From positions 1-64,000 of the forward strand of contig JAGFNK010000244.1 in assembly GCA_025769875.1 (NCBI GenBank): 64,000 nt of DNA, given 5' to 3'. Below, piece after piece: positions 54,480-64,000 of the stretch; positions within the stretch are counted from its first letter, which is position 1; every line of letters starts with the position of its first letter. The notes under the pieces are model-generated. The model was not told where the DNA came from and searched no databases. It saw nothing but the letters and a program-made list of their open reading frames with translations. The position numbers and the translations under genes are program-made. The DNA is from Russula earlei. Lineage: Eukaryota; Basidiomycota; Agaricomycetes; Russulales; Russulaceae.

Positions 54480-55985
54480 TGTCCATTCCCATTGTCTGTT
54501 TTTCTTCGTTAGGTCGTTCAGTGGTCTTGCTTTTATGGAAAAGTTAGGTATAAAGTTTCGATAAAAGTTACAAAATCCTAGAAAGCTTCTGACTTCTTTG
54601 AGCAGTGGATGGAGTTGGCCAGTCTTTAATTCCTTTGACTTTGACAGGGTCCATGGTTATCTTTCCTTCTCCTATGATTACTCCGAGGTATTCCACCTTT
54701 TTTTTGTGGAATTGACACTTTTTCTGGTTTAAGGTAGAGATCGTGTTGTTTCAGTTTAGGACAATATGTGGTTGACTTTGAGTGTATGTTCCACTTCGTC
54801 ATTTTGTGTGGCAATGATAATATCGTCCATATAAATTTTCAACCATCCTTGTGCCAGTTCTTCTTGAAAAATGTCGTCCATCATGGTTTGAAAGGTGGCT
54901 GGAGAGTTTGTCAGTCCGAAGAACATCACTGTTGGTTCGAATAGTCCATCGCTGGTCTTGAATGCTGCTTTCCATTCATCTCCTTCTTTAATTCGGATGT
55001 TGTTGTAGCCCCATCTGACGTCAAATTTAGTGAAGAGTTCTTTTCCTGCTAAAGCGTGAATTAATTCCGGGATTAAAGGTAGTGGATATACAGTTAGGTA
55101 TTGTCCATTTGTTCAAATTCCTATAATCTTGTACTGGTCGGAACTTTCCGTCCTTCTTTTTTATGAGGAAGAATCCACTAGCATATGGTGAGTTGGATCT
55201 TCTTATTCGTTTGAGTCGTAGATTTTGTTCAAGGAATTTTCCCTGTTCTTCTTTCTCTTTTGGTGAAAGGGGGTATACTCTACAGTTGATTGTTGTAGGG
55301 GCGTCCGATTTAGGTCAATGGCGTGGTCCCATTTTCTTGGTCCAGGAAATCTTTCCGATTCTTGCTCCATAAATACTTGTCCGTATTGATGGTATTGGAG
55401 GGGGACTATTTCTTGCCAAGTTTGCGTTTTGTCTTGCATGTGTGATTCTGCCAATTGTTGTGCTATGGTGGTCTTGCGTACTTGGGTTTGTAGCCATAGT
55501 TCGTCGCCCTCTTCCCATTCAGTTAACGCCTTGATCCAAGCTGGGGTTTCTTGGTTTCCCGTAAGGGTGACTCTCCCCATGATGGTTCCTTTGGACCAGT
55601 TTATCCTTGGGTTTGTTGATTCCAAGAACGGATATCCTAGGATGATATCATCTTGTCCTATGTCTGTGACTAGAAATTGATGCGTGTGTTTTTGTCCCAG
55701 TAATTTTAACTCTAGTTGGACAGTTTTGGTGACCTTTCCTGAGCGGTTTAGCGTTCCGTCGACGTTTTTAACGCTTCTTGTTGGAATTAGCTCTTTAGTT
55801 TGTAGGCATAATTCCTTAGTCAATTTAGGGGATATGAAGCATTCTGTAGCTCCACTGTCTATCAGGGCTTTTCTTTCGGCTTTGTTCGATCCGATGTAAA
55901 TAGTAGTCATCACTGATATTGATTTCCTTTGAGACTTGTACATGGGATCGATACCTAAAGCTCGAGCAATCGCCGTTATGCTCAA
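54480..55985 (-). pseudogene. G2 protease and reverse transcriptase, frameshifted
   Basis: The frame 55203-55985 begins in the -1 frame right at the gag stop. It contains the aspartic protease ALIDSGATECFISPKLTKEL and GQDDIILGYPFLES. The RT follows across shifted frames: [20 protein letters not shown], a one-base insertion near [33 protein letters not shown] (catalytic box intact) and LKQHDLYLKPEK, then another shift. At least three single-base frameshifts separate protease from RNase H. Confidence 0.85.
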
Positions 55986-56012
55986 GCGTCCGAAAAATCC
56001 TCTTCTTTGTCC

Positions 56013-57692
56013 TCACTGTCCCCCATCAATGCTTTGATGAAAGCCTCTCTCTCTTCTACTGGACAGCGCCTTTGCTGCCTTTGCTGCTTTGGCGACTTTA
56101 TCGACATTGTCTTCTCCGACTATTTCTATAGTAGGGGAATCGGATGTGGTGGTGGTCGTGTCGGCGGCGCGTGCGCGAGTTGTGTCGCGTTTGGGCTTTG
56201 TGGGGCAGTCACGAGCCAAATGTCCTCGAAGGGAACAGTGGAAACACCTTCCTTCTTCTCGGTGTTTTTGTTTCTCGGCTTCGGTGACTGCCTTGCGGGC
56301 GGCGCCTGCGCTGGTGTCCATTGCGTTTGGGTCGCGTGGTGGGAGTCGCGGTCGCGCGGGTGCGGTGTTACCTTGGTTGTTCCCACGGTTGGCCCATGCC
56401 GAGTTGGCTAGTCGTCCCCAAGGTTTGTTATTTTGAGGTTGGTTGAAGTTGCGTCCGCGTGTGCTGGAATGATCGGATAAAATTGCGCGTTTGCGCATCC
56501 AGACCCTATGATGTTTTTGTGCTGCTGCAACCCAGTCCACAAAAGAGGTGGGGTCTTCGAGATCAAGGCATGACTCGACCAATGATCGTGGAAGTCCCCA
56601 CGCGAACAACCTCATGACCGTCGGTTCGTCGACGTCAAGTCCTGCACGTCTGGCTAGTAACTGGAATTCGGATATGTAGTCGTCAAGCAGGCCATCTTTC
56701 ATCTTCAATTCTTTGAGTCTGTCTTGGGCTTTCTCGCGTTCCGCGTAGTCGGTGAACGCGCGTCGGAATTGTTGTCGCATAGCTTCCCACGCTGTCAGCC
56801 CAAGTGGGATGTTAGTAGGGTCACTTTGCACGTCTTCGAGCCATTGGTCCATGGCCTCGAGCCATCCTTCGACTTTGGGTCCTTTCATCAGTGAGAGAAA
56901 GTATGCACACTTTTTGATGGGATCCCTGGCAATCTTACTGTCGTGGTTCATAGACATAAATCTGTTGAACGCGACTAGAAATGCGTGTGTGCGCGCGCGG
57001 TCGCCATTGAAGAAGTCGGGGGGAATTCCCTCGAGTTTTCCGTTATCGGGTCCGCGTGTGTTGCGGTCGCGATCTGCGCGCGTGTCGTAATCGTCGGGGT
57101 CGGGGTCGGGGCTCGGGGGTCGTATTCCGCGGCCTCCCATTCCGAGGAACGAGGCGCGAGTGGGAGGTTGTGCTGTCCCGGATGAAGCGGGTTGTGGTTG
57201 GACCGGGTCAGGATCGGTGGCGGCGACGAAAACGTTCGTCGTGGTCGTCGGTTCGAGCTCCATCGGAGCGTGGGTGGTGGGGGCCGGTCCTGGCGTTGGG
57301 GCGTGGCTTGAAGTCCTCGATCTAGGGACAGGTGTTCCTGAGGCAGTTAGTGTAGTGATGTTAATGCCTCGAAGGGGGCTTTGTTGGAGTTTGAAAGCCG
57401 GTCGGGCGACGCGCGTCGCCTCCCACGTGTCTCCGCGTCGTTCGATTTCGAACCAGAGGCCGTAGAGGTGGCCCAGGGCTACTTTGGCACCCATCCAGTT
57501 GGCATAATAGCCGGTCCACGGCACACTGTCTTTCTGTATGGTGTAGAATTCGACACCATCGTCGAACATGGTTATGCTGGGGACATTCTTCTCTTGATCA
57601 GGTAACAACTCGAAGGGACACTTGAGGGCAGCAAGTCCTTCAATGGTTGGGAGTTGATACCCTTTGGTCTTCCAGTCTCGAGTTGTAGTCAT
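56013..57692 (-). CDS. G2 gag polyprotein
   Basis: This 559-residue open gag starts MTTTRDWKTKGYQLPTIEGL. The N-terminal part (SITMFDDGVEFYTIQKDSVP) is followed by a Pro-rich linker and then the Retrotrans_gag capsid region (DFFNGDRARTHAFLVAFNRF, KGPKVEGWLEAMDQWLEDVQ, AWEAMRQQFRRAFTDYAERE, LDDYISEFQLLARRAGLD). Near residue 490 lies the CCHC knuckle CFHCSLRGHLARDC. The last about 20 residues (SSRRERGFHQSIDGGQ) are out of frame compared with G1 (REAFIKALMGDDED) through a one-base difference. The original stop, overlapping pol, lies at about 55984. Confidence 0.92.
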   Translation of the reverse strand: MTTTRDWKTKGYQLPTIEGLAALKCPFELLPDQEKNVPSITMFDDGVEFYTIQKDSVPWTGYYANWMGAKVALGHLYGLWFEIERRGDTWEATRVARPAFKLQQSPLRGINITTLTASGTPVPRSRTSSHAPTPGPAPTTHAPMELEPTTTTNVFVAATDPDPVQPQPASSGTAQPPTRASFLGMGGRGIRPPSPDPDPDDYDTRADRDRNTRGPDNGKLEGIPPDFFNGDRARTHAFLVAFNRFMSMNHDSKIARDPIKKCAYFLSLMKGPKVEGWLEAMDQWLEDVQSDPTNIPLGLTAWEAMRQQFRRAFTDYAEREKAQDRLKELKMKDGLLDDYISEFQLLARRAGLDVDEPTVMRLFAWGLPRSLVESCLDLEDPTSFVDWVAAAQKHHRVWMRKRAILSDHSSTRGRNFNQPQNNKPWGRLANSAWANRGNNQGNTAPARPRLPPRDPNAMDTSAGAARKAVTEAEKQKHREEGRCFHCSLRGHLARDCPTKPKRDTTRARAADTTTTTSDSPTIEIVGEDNVDKVAKAAKAAKALSSRRERGFHQSIDGGQ

Positions 57693-57767
57693 ATTGAGAG
57701 AAACAGATATATTCGTTTGCGAGCGTGCGGTTCGGGGTCAAGGGTTCGAGTGGTAAGCTTGTTCTAA

Positions 57768-58262
57768 TGTCACCGACTGGGGGCGGTGTCGCTGACAAAT
57801 CGTTTCACGCGCGAGACGTGCGCACTGAGTCGAGCGAGACGACGAGTTCTCGCGAGAGATCGGGGATCTCGGTGACAACACAGCGAGAGGCTAGTGTGTA
57901 CCGCGGAGTGGAAATACGATAGAGAAGTCTTCGCGTTTGAAGACTTAGAGATTGGAGAGTGTTTCTGAGTCGACTTGCTTGATTCCTGCAAGCCTACAGT
58001 CCGAAGCTAGAATCCAGTGATATTTCACAAGAGAACAAGCTTAGGGCTTGTTCTCTTCTACAGACAGGTTTATATAGACATTGTATCCTATATCAAATAG
58101 TAGACACAAGGTAATGGCGAGGCGATCGGAATTGGAAACACGCTGGAAAGTACTGGTACATGCGAGGCAAAACGAGTCATAGAACGCGCGGGAATCGTGA
58201 GGCTTGTCCGGGTAGGCTTATCCGGTTGCCGGTTCCGGTCCGAAGAGCCGGTTCTTGTGACA
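57768..58262 (-). repeat. G2 5' LTR
   Basis: 495 bp. On the plus strand it reads TGTCACCGACTGGGGGCGG to GGTTCTTGTGACA. The internal side begins TTAGAACAAGCTT on the minus strand. Confidence 0.9.
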
Positions 58263-59222
58263 ATGAACCACGATAGCAAAATCGCTAGAGACCCAATTAA
58301 GAAGTGTGCCTATTTTCTTTCACTAATGAAAGGACCTAAGGTCGAAGGATGGCTTGAGGCCATGGACCAATGGCTCGAAGATGTACAGGTCGACCCTACC
58401 AACATACCACTCGGACTTACCGCATGGGAAGCAATGCGACAGCAGTTCCATCACACATTCACCGACTATGCAGAATGCGAGAAGGCCCAAGATAAACTCA
58501 AAGAATTGAAAATGAAAGATGGCCTTCTAGACGACTATGTATCCGAATTCCAACTGTTGGCGAGACATGCTGGGCTTGACGTTGACGAACCGACAGTCAT
58601 GAGACTGTTCGCTTGGGGACTCCCACGGTCCCTAGTCAAATCGTGTCTCGACCTCGAAAACCCCACATCATTTGCGGATTGGGTTGCAGTGGCACAGAAG
58701 CACCACAGGGTCTGGATGTGCAAACGTGCAATTTTATCCGACCATTCCAGTACACGCGGATGCAACTTCAATCAACCTCAGAATAACAGACCCTGGGGAT
58801 GACTTATTAACTTGGCATGGGCCAATCATGGGAACAATCAAGGCAACACCACACCCGCACGCCCATGCCTCCCACCACGCAACCCAAATGCAATGGACAC
58901 CAGCACAGGCGCCGCTTGCAAGGCAGTCACTGAGGCTGAAAAACAGAAACACCAAGAAGAAGGAAGGTGTTTCCACTTCTCTCTCCGAGGACACCTGGCC
59001 CGCGACTGTCCCATGAAACCCAAACACGAAATGACTCCTGCACGCGCCACTGACACAATCACCGTCACAACCGAATCCCCTACCACAGAGGTCGCCGAAG
59101 AAGACGTGGTTGTCAAACTAGCAAAAATGGCGAAGGAACTTTCTGTAAAAGACAGGGAAGCCTTTATTAAGGCTCTGATGGGAGATGACGAAGATAAAGA
59201 GGAGGATTTTTCGGATGCTTGA
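58263..59222 (+). pseudogene. G1 gag, 3' part
   Basis: This part resumes at MNHDSKIARDPIKKCAYFLS after the target duplication. It includes the capsid region with Arg-to-Cys/His changes against G2 (YAECEKAQDK, LARHAGLD, WMCKRAIL). A frame break near 58800 precedes the knuckle region. The knuckle reads CFHFSLRGHLARDC, so its second Cys is Phe and zinc binding is probably lost. The end EDKEEDFSDA stops at 59220-59222, overlapping the pol frame. Confidence 0.88.
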
Positions 59223-60068
59223 GCATAACAGCAATTGCTCGAGCTTTAGGTATCGATTCCATGTACAAGTCTCAAAGAAAGTCAATATCAGTGATGACTA
59301 CTATTTACACCGGATTGAACAAAGCTGAAAGAAAAAGCCCTGATAGACATCAGAGCTACAGAGTGCTTTATATCCCCCAAATTGACAAAAGAACTGCACC
59401 TACGAACTAAGAAGTTAATCCCAGCCAGAAACGTCAAAAACGTTGATGGAACATTCAATTGTTTGGGAAAAATTACACAAGTCATTGAACTAAAATTGAA
59501 ACTACTAGGACAGAAAAACACACACCAATTCCTAGTTGCAGACATAGGACAGGACAACATTATCTTGGGATACCCATTCCTAGAGTCAACCAACCCAAGA
59601 ATAAATTGGTCCAAAGGAACCATGATGGGAAGGATTACCCTCACAGGAGACCAAGAAACCCCAGCATGGATCAAGGCACTAACAAACTGGGAAGAAGGCA
59701 ATGAACTATGGCTACAAACTCAAATATGCAAAACCACCATAGCTCAACAACTGGTGGAATCACAAATGCAAGACAAACCCAAAACCTGGCAGGAAATAGT
59801 TCCTGACCAATACCACCGATACAGACAAGTATTCATGGAACAAGAGTCAGAAAGATTCCCTGGACCGAGAAAATGGGATCACGCCATTGACCTGAAACTG
59901 GATGCCCCAACAACAATCAACTGCAGAGTATACCCCCTTTCACCCAAAGAAAAAGAAGAACAAGGGAAATTCCTCGAACAAAACTTACGGCTCAAACAAA
60001 TAAGAAGGTCCAACTCGCCATATGCCAGTGGATTCTTTCTTATAAAAAAGAAAGACGGTAAATTTTGA
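59219..60068 (+). pseudogene. G1 protease and start of RT
   Basis: Pol opens in the -1 frame at LSITAIARALGIDSMYKSQR. Near 59330 a one-base shift breaks the protease motif (KAERKSPDRHQS where G2 has KAERKALIDSGATE). The next frame (59382-60068) covers TKELHLRTKKLIPARNVKNV through SGFFLIKKKDGKF and ends at TGA 60066-60068, where G2 has CGA (Arg of KFRPVQDY). Confidence 0.88.
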
Positions 60069-61240
60069 CCAGTACAAGACTATAGAAATCTAAACAAATG
60101 GACAATACCCAATGTATATCCACTACCTTTAATCCCGGAACTTATCCACACCCTAGCAGGAAAGGAACTCTTTACCAAATTTGATGTTAGATGGGGTTAC
60201 AACAACATCCGGATTAAAGAAGGAGACAAGTGGAAAGCAGCCTTCAAGACTGGTGATGGGCTGTTTGAACCTATGGTAATGTTCTTTGGACTGACGAACT
60301 CTCCAGCTACCTTTCAAACCATGATGGACGACATTTTTCAAGAAGAACTTGCACAAGGATGGTTAAAAATCTACATGGATGACATCATCATTGCCACAAA
60401 AAATGATGAAACAGAACACACATCTAGAGTCAACCACATACTATCCAAATTGAAACAACACAACCTCTCTCTCAAACCAGAAAAATGTCAATTCCACAGA
60501 AGAAAGGTGGAATACCTCGGAGTAATTATAGGAGAAGGAAGGATAACTATGGATCCTGTCAAAGTCAAAGGAATTAAAGACTGGCCAACCCCATCAACAT
60601 TAAAAGAAGTCAGAAGTTTCTTGGGATTCTGCAACTTCTATCGAAACTTCATACCTAACTTCTCTATAAAAGCCAGACCACTAAATGACCTAACAAAGAA
60701 AAACAAACAATGGGAATGGACAACGAAAGAGGATCAAGCCTTCCCAGTCTTGAAAGAAACTTGCATATCCTACCCAGTGCTTCGCACCCCAGATTGGACG
60801 AAACAATTTATCTTAGACACTGATGCATCAGGATTTGCCATTGGAGCAGTCATATCTCAAGAACATGAAGATGGTCTACACCCTATTGCATACTACTCCA
60901 GAATGCTGTTAGATGCAGAAAGAAATTACGATGCACACGACAAAGAATTAGCAGCAGTAATCTTTGGACTAAAAAGTGGATGACCATTCTTCTTAGGAGC
61001 TGACAAACCAGTCAGAATAAGGACAGACCATAAAAACCTCACCTACTTCAAAGAACCACAAAAATTGACAGGAAGACAAGCCAGATGGATGCAATACATG
61101 CAAGACTTTAACATCACCATGGAACACATCCCTGGACACACACACACCATTGCCGACACCCTTTCTCATTGCAAAGACCTTAACAAGGGGGTAGAAGAAC
61201 AAAAAACCATACTACTACCACCCAAAATTTTTGTGTGAAA
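60069..61240 (+). pseudogene. G1 RT (catalytic box intact) and RNase H
   Basis: After the TGA the frame continues [20 protein letters not shown] and [38 protein letters not shown] and [13 protein letters not shown] (catalytic) follow, then VEYLGVIIGEGRI and the RNase H DTDASGFAIGAVISQEHEDG. TGA at 60981-60983 replaces CGA in KSGRPFF of G2. RNase H then runs on to another TGA at 61236-61238. Confidence 0.88.
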
Positions 61241-62527
61241 AACCTACTTACCAGACAAACCGGACAAATGATGAGAAATCTTAAGACTATTCCATGACAC
61301 CCCCTTTGCAGGACACCCAGGAATAGCCAACACCTGGGATTTAGTCAAACAACATTATGAAGGACCTAGACTACGACAGTTCGTGGAACAATATGTTAAA
61401 GGGTGTGCCAAATGTCAAGAATCAAAAACCAATATACCCAGAAAGAAAGCCACAACCTTCCCACTCGACACACACGTACAAGGCCCCTTTCAATATGTGT
61501 CGATGGACCTCATCACTGACTTACCCAAATCGGAAGGATTTGACAGTGTCCTCACCATCGTTGACCAAGGATGCTCTAAAGCGACAAAATTCATCCCATG
61601 TAACAAAACGATCAATGGAACAGGCATCGCACACAAATACCTGAAACACTTAGTACCTTGGTTTGGCATCCCCAAAAGAATCATCTCCGACAGAGACCCT
61701 CGATTCACATCAAACTTCTCCAAGGCCATATGTAAAAATCTAGGGATCAAGCAAACATGTCCACCACGTTCCACCCCCAAACCGATGGACAAACAGAAAG
61801 AATGAATGCATGGCTAGAACAATACCTAAGACCCTGGACCACAACCCATCCTCATTCCTGGGCAAAAATGCTTCCCCTGGCAGAATACGTGCACAACTCG
61901 TGGAAACATGAAACATCACAAAGATCACCTCACAAACTCCTCATGGGATTCAAACCCCAAATTAACATCAGTCTAGAAGACAATAACGTACCTTCATCCA
62001 TTGATCGCCTAAAACAACTGGAAGAAGCAAGACAAGATGCGCAACAACTTCCAGAACGCAAACAACAACCCCTAAAACCTGACATTAAAGAAATGGAAGA
62101 AGGAACCCTCGTATGGCTGGAAGCAAAGAACCTCAAAACACGAGGAACACGCAAGTTAATGCCCAAGAGATACGGCCCATTTCCCATCACAAAAAGAATT
62201 TCCAAAGTTGCTTATCAATTACAACTTCCACCATCAATGAAAATACACAATGTCTTCCACGTCAACCTACTCCTACCTTATAAGGAAATGGAAGAATACG
62301 GCACACCGTTTACACACCCCCCACCGACTATTGAAAACGAACAAGAATACAAAATCAAAGCAATTCTAGACACCAGAAGGTTTGGACAAACATGTAAACT
62401 CCAATACCTTGTACATTGGAAAGGATACCCCACATCAGATGACTCCTGGGTTGACCACCATGACCTCAATGCCCCAGAACTCCTAAAAGAATCCTACTCC
62501 GCTTCGGCTGGACGACCCCAAGTATAA
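61241..62527 (+). pseudogene. G1 integrase and chromodomain
   Basis: Two adjacent TGA codons (61269-61274) replace CGA-CGA of G2. The zinc-binding region and core (CAKCQESKTN, SMDLITDLPKSEGFDSVLTI, IISDRDPRFTSNF) are open from 61383 to a one-base deletion at about 61755. The frame then continues MSTTFHPQTDGQTERMNAWL to the chromodomain YLVHWKGYPTSDDSWVDHHD and ends at 62527. Confidence 0.88.
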
Positions 62528-62581
62528 AAACACCACCAACAAATGGTTATTCCTTACCACTCCGCCGCCAAACACCATAAC

Positions 62582-63730
62582 ATGTCTTCTGCACAAAACT
62601 CTCCCACTGCCTCCTCTGCCACTCTCGTACCCACACCCCCATACTCCCCTGCGCTCATCCATCTACCATTATCCAGAGAACTGTCCCCCTCAACCGCAGC
62701 AACCATCAATACCAGGCTGCTCATTCGACGTGCCGCACAACACGCCACAATGATAGTGCAAGCACGCGAACTGTGGGAGGACAACTCCCTCACCACCATA
62801 CTGAGAGCCTTTGGCAACCGGTCACCGACTCGAGGAGCTGACTCTCCTATCAGAACCCGCAGCCCCTCTTACCACATCCGCTCTCCATCACCTGACCCTA
62901 TTCCGATTCTCCCATGCGTAAACACCCCTATCATCAAACAAGTGGAGCGCGTTGTCATGCTCAACGAAAACTTCGCCATAGCAAACCACAGAAGGACACC
63001 ACCTCCCGTCTATGAGCCACCTACTAACAATCAACCATCAGAACTAGAGGAACTTGGAGAAGGATGGGAAGAAGGAGATCTAGGACTAGACCTACTCATT
63101 CCAGACCCAGGCAATGAAGACGACACACTTCCCCCTTGCTTTGTCCTCCCTGATCTAACGCACGGCTTCCCCTCTTTGTTGGCTACCTATGGTCCAGGAT
63201 GCCCCACTCATCGCATACCCATTCGAGCACGAGCTGACCCCTACCCTCGCCCCCTTCTTATGCAGAAAGATGCCTTTTTGCTTAAAGAAGGCCTCAGACA
63301 TACTGTGGCAATAAATGAAGTGCTTAGATTTGAACAGGATCTATCCCTAGAAGCTGAAGTATGTCGTTATCGCTTTGCCATCAAAAAAGTACGACAAATG
63401 GAAAACAACCTTGTCACCGCCTGAGAAAGATACCACGACATGATGTGGGAAGTAAGGGACTTGGAGGTCAAGCTAGCTAGGGCTAACGCTAAGGCTCGCC
63501 TTGAACCACGAGTTTTATTTGGTACCATGCCTCAACTCACCGACCAAGAACACAAAGAGGCCAAAGAAGCCTTAATGGACCCATGGTATCAATTCTCCCC
63601 CCGACTCTCCGACAAATGTGCCTGGTGCCACGATGGAGGACATGACACCTTCGAGTGTCACAAAATTGCCATATGTATCCTCTGCAATCACCACGGACAC
63701 ATAGTTGATCATTGTAGGAACCTGCATTGA
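62582..63730 (+). pseudogene. G1 ORF3: extra ORF with two zinc-knuckle motifs
   Basis: Starting at ATG 62582 the frame is open for 280 codons, to TGA 63422-63424 (NNLVTA*ERYHDMMWEVRD). G2 has CGA there. It then continues to 63730. Domain order equals G2 ORF3: Ser/Thr/Pro start, RRAAQHATMIVQARELWEDN, acidic LEELGEGWEEGDLGLDLLIP, HGFPSLLATYGPGCPTHRIP, coiled coil, CAWCHDGGHDTFEC and CILCNHHGHIVDHC. It has about 380 residues in all. It starts 55 nt after the pol stop and ends about 115 nt before the 3' LTR. No signal peptide or membrane helix is seen, so it is not an env gene. Confidence 0.75.
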
Positions 63731-63830
63731 TGATGCAAGACTGACAAAATATGTCGGGTTCCCCGTGACCAACTACATTTCCACACTCATCGCTGCCAAT
63801 CCACCATTGTTCCTTACATCACTTAGACGT

Positions 63831-63844
63831 TAACAAGGGGGTGA
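63831..63844 (+). promoter_or_regulatory. G1 polypurine tract
   Basis: AACAAGGGGGTGA lies directly before the 3' LTR start TGTCACAAG. G2 has AACAAGGGAGTGA in the same place. This is the expected plus-strand primer site. Confidence 0.75.
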
Positions 63845-64000
63845 TGTCACAAGTACCAGTTCTTTGGACCGGACCGGCAACCAGATAAGCCTACCCAGAC
63901 AGACCTCATTGTTTCCACATGTCCTCCTGACTCATTAGCCTCGCATGTACCACCACTCTCCAGCGTGTTCTAGTCTCAATTGCCTCACTGTTACTTCGTG
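63845..64000 (+). repeat. G1 3' LTR, partial (cut by window end)
   Basis: Begins TGTCACAAGTACCAG and matches 49560 onward with few differences (for example TTCTTTGGACCGG against TTCTTCAGACCGG). The remainder and the outer target duplication lie beyond the window. Confidence 0.9.

Larger units (their letters stand above)
50851..58262 (-). mobile_element. Gypsy chromovirus G2 (minus), nested in G1
   Basis: A 7412-bp element with LTRs at 50851-51344 and 57768-58262, flanked by ATGAA on both sides (50846-50850, 58263-58267). It encodes gag (56013-57692), protease-RT-RNase H-integrase-chromodomain (about 52670-55985) and ORF3 (about 51364-52611). LTRs are nearly identical, so it is young. Only a handful of single-base frameshifts interrupt gag and pol, and some could be sequencing errors. 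Confidence 0.93.
49560..64000 (+). mobile_element. Gypsy chromovirus G1 (plus), host of nested G2, cut by the window edge
   Basis: The 5' LTR is 49560-50049 and the 3' LTR starts at 63845. Coding order is gag (50119 on, resuming at 58268), protease, RT, RNase H, integrase with chromodomain, and ORF3. At 50851-58262 it is split by G2 of the same family in opposite orientation, with duplication ATGAA. Compared with G2 it carries many CpG-to-TpG-type changes and six extra stops in pol and ORF3. G1 itself landed in the Gypsy fragment ending at 49559. Confidence 0.92.

Noticed and set aside
62582..63730. ORF3 as an envelope gene (errantivirus-like)
   Set aside because: It has no signal peptide, membrane helix or cysteine-rich ectodomain. 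It has two zinc-knuckle motifs instead.

Overview
The window is nuclear DNA of a filamentous basidiomycete, most likely an agaricomycete. The evidence is short introns (mostly 48-119 nt), a broken FunK1-type fungal kinase, a DUF6535 membrane protein, lineage-typical F-box genes, a TNP2-like CACTA transposase and many LTR retrotransposons of Copia and Gypsy type. No bacterial features are present. Roughly 60 percent of the window is mobile or decayed DNA, and clean host genes are few.

Layout. 1-5.0 kb: a broken CACTA-type transposase (minus) and a divergent hypothetical gene. 5.0-11.9 kb: LTR-like debris, a small coiled-coil ORF and a FunK1 pseudogene carrying an LTR-like insertion. 11.9-22.8 kb: a duplicated gene neighbourhood. 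F-box copy 1 is broken by a small GC-rich insertion and is followed by a DUF6535 remnant. F-box copy 2 is intact and is followed 2 kb on by a full-length DUF6535 gene. 23.2-26.3 kb: a ~150-bp inverted-repeat pair enclosing an AAAGTY repeat array and a gag-only LTR-retroelement fragment. 26.6-31.2 kb: the conserved island, with a nine-exon Chk2/Cds1/Rad53-type checkpoint kinase and a five-exon membrane-anchored methyltransferase-like gene, both minus. 32.8-33.4 kb: a perfect 125-bp palindrome just upstream of a small secreted protein gene.

34.1-64.0 kb is a retrotransposon nest. Copia-1 (minus) has LTR copies in both orientations and a 588-bp solo LTR with target duplication TCTAG. Next is a gag-only element with TGTAAGG LTRs; Copia-2 is inserted in its gag ORF (duplication CAGCC). 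Then comes a Gypsy RT fragment (minus). Host chromovirus G1 (plus) follows and runs off the right edge, carrying a second element of the same family, G2 (minus), inserted in its gag (duplication ATGAA). G1 and G2 both encode, besides gag and pol, a third ORF between the chromodomain and the 3' LTR with two CCHC-type zinc-knuckle motifs.

Mutational theme. Most in-frame stops in G1, checked against nested sister G2, are CGA to TGA. TGA stops also break the CACTA, FunK1 and Copia-1 genes. This is what CpG deamination of methylated repeats would produce, and it suggests G1 is the older copy. Splice models for the kinase and the methyltransferase were worked out by hand and stay in frame end to end (638 and 372 residues). 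The 5' end of the DUF6535 gene and the exons of the CACTA gene remain tentative.
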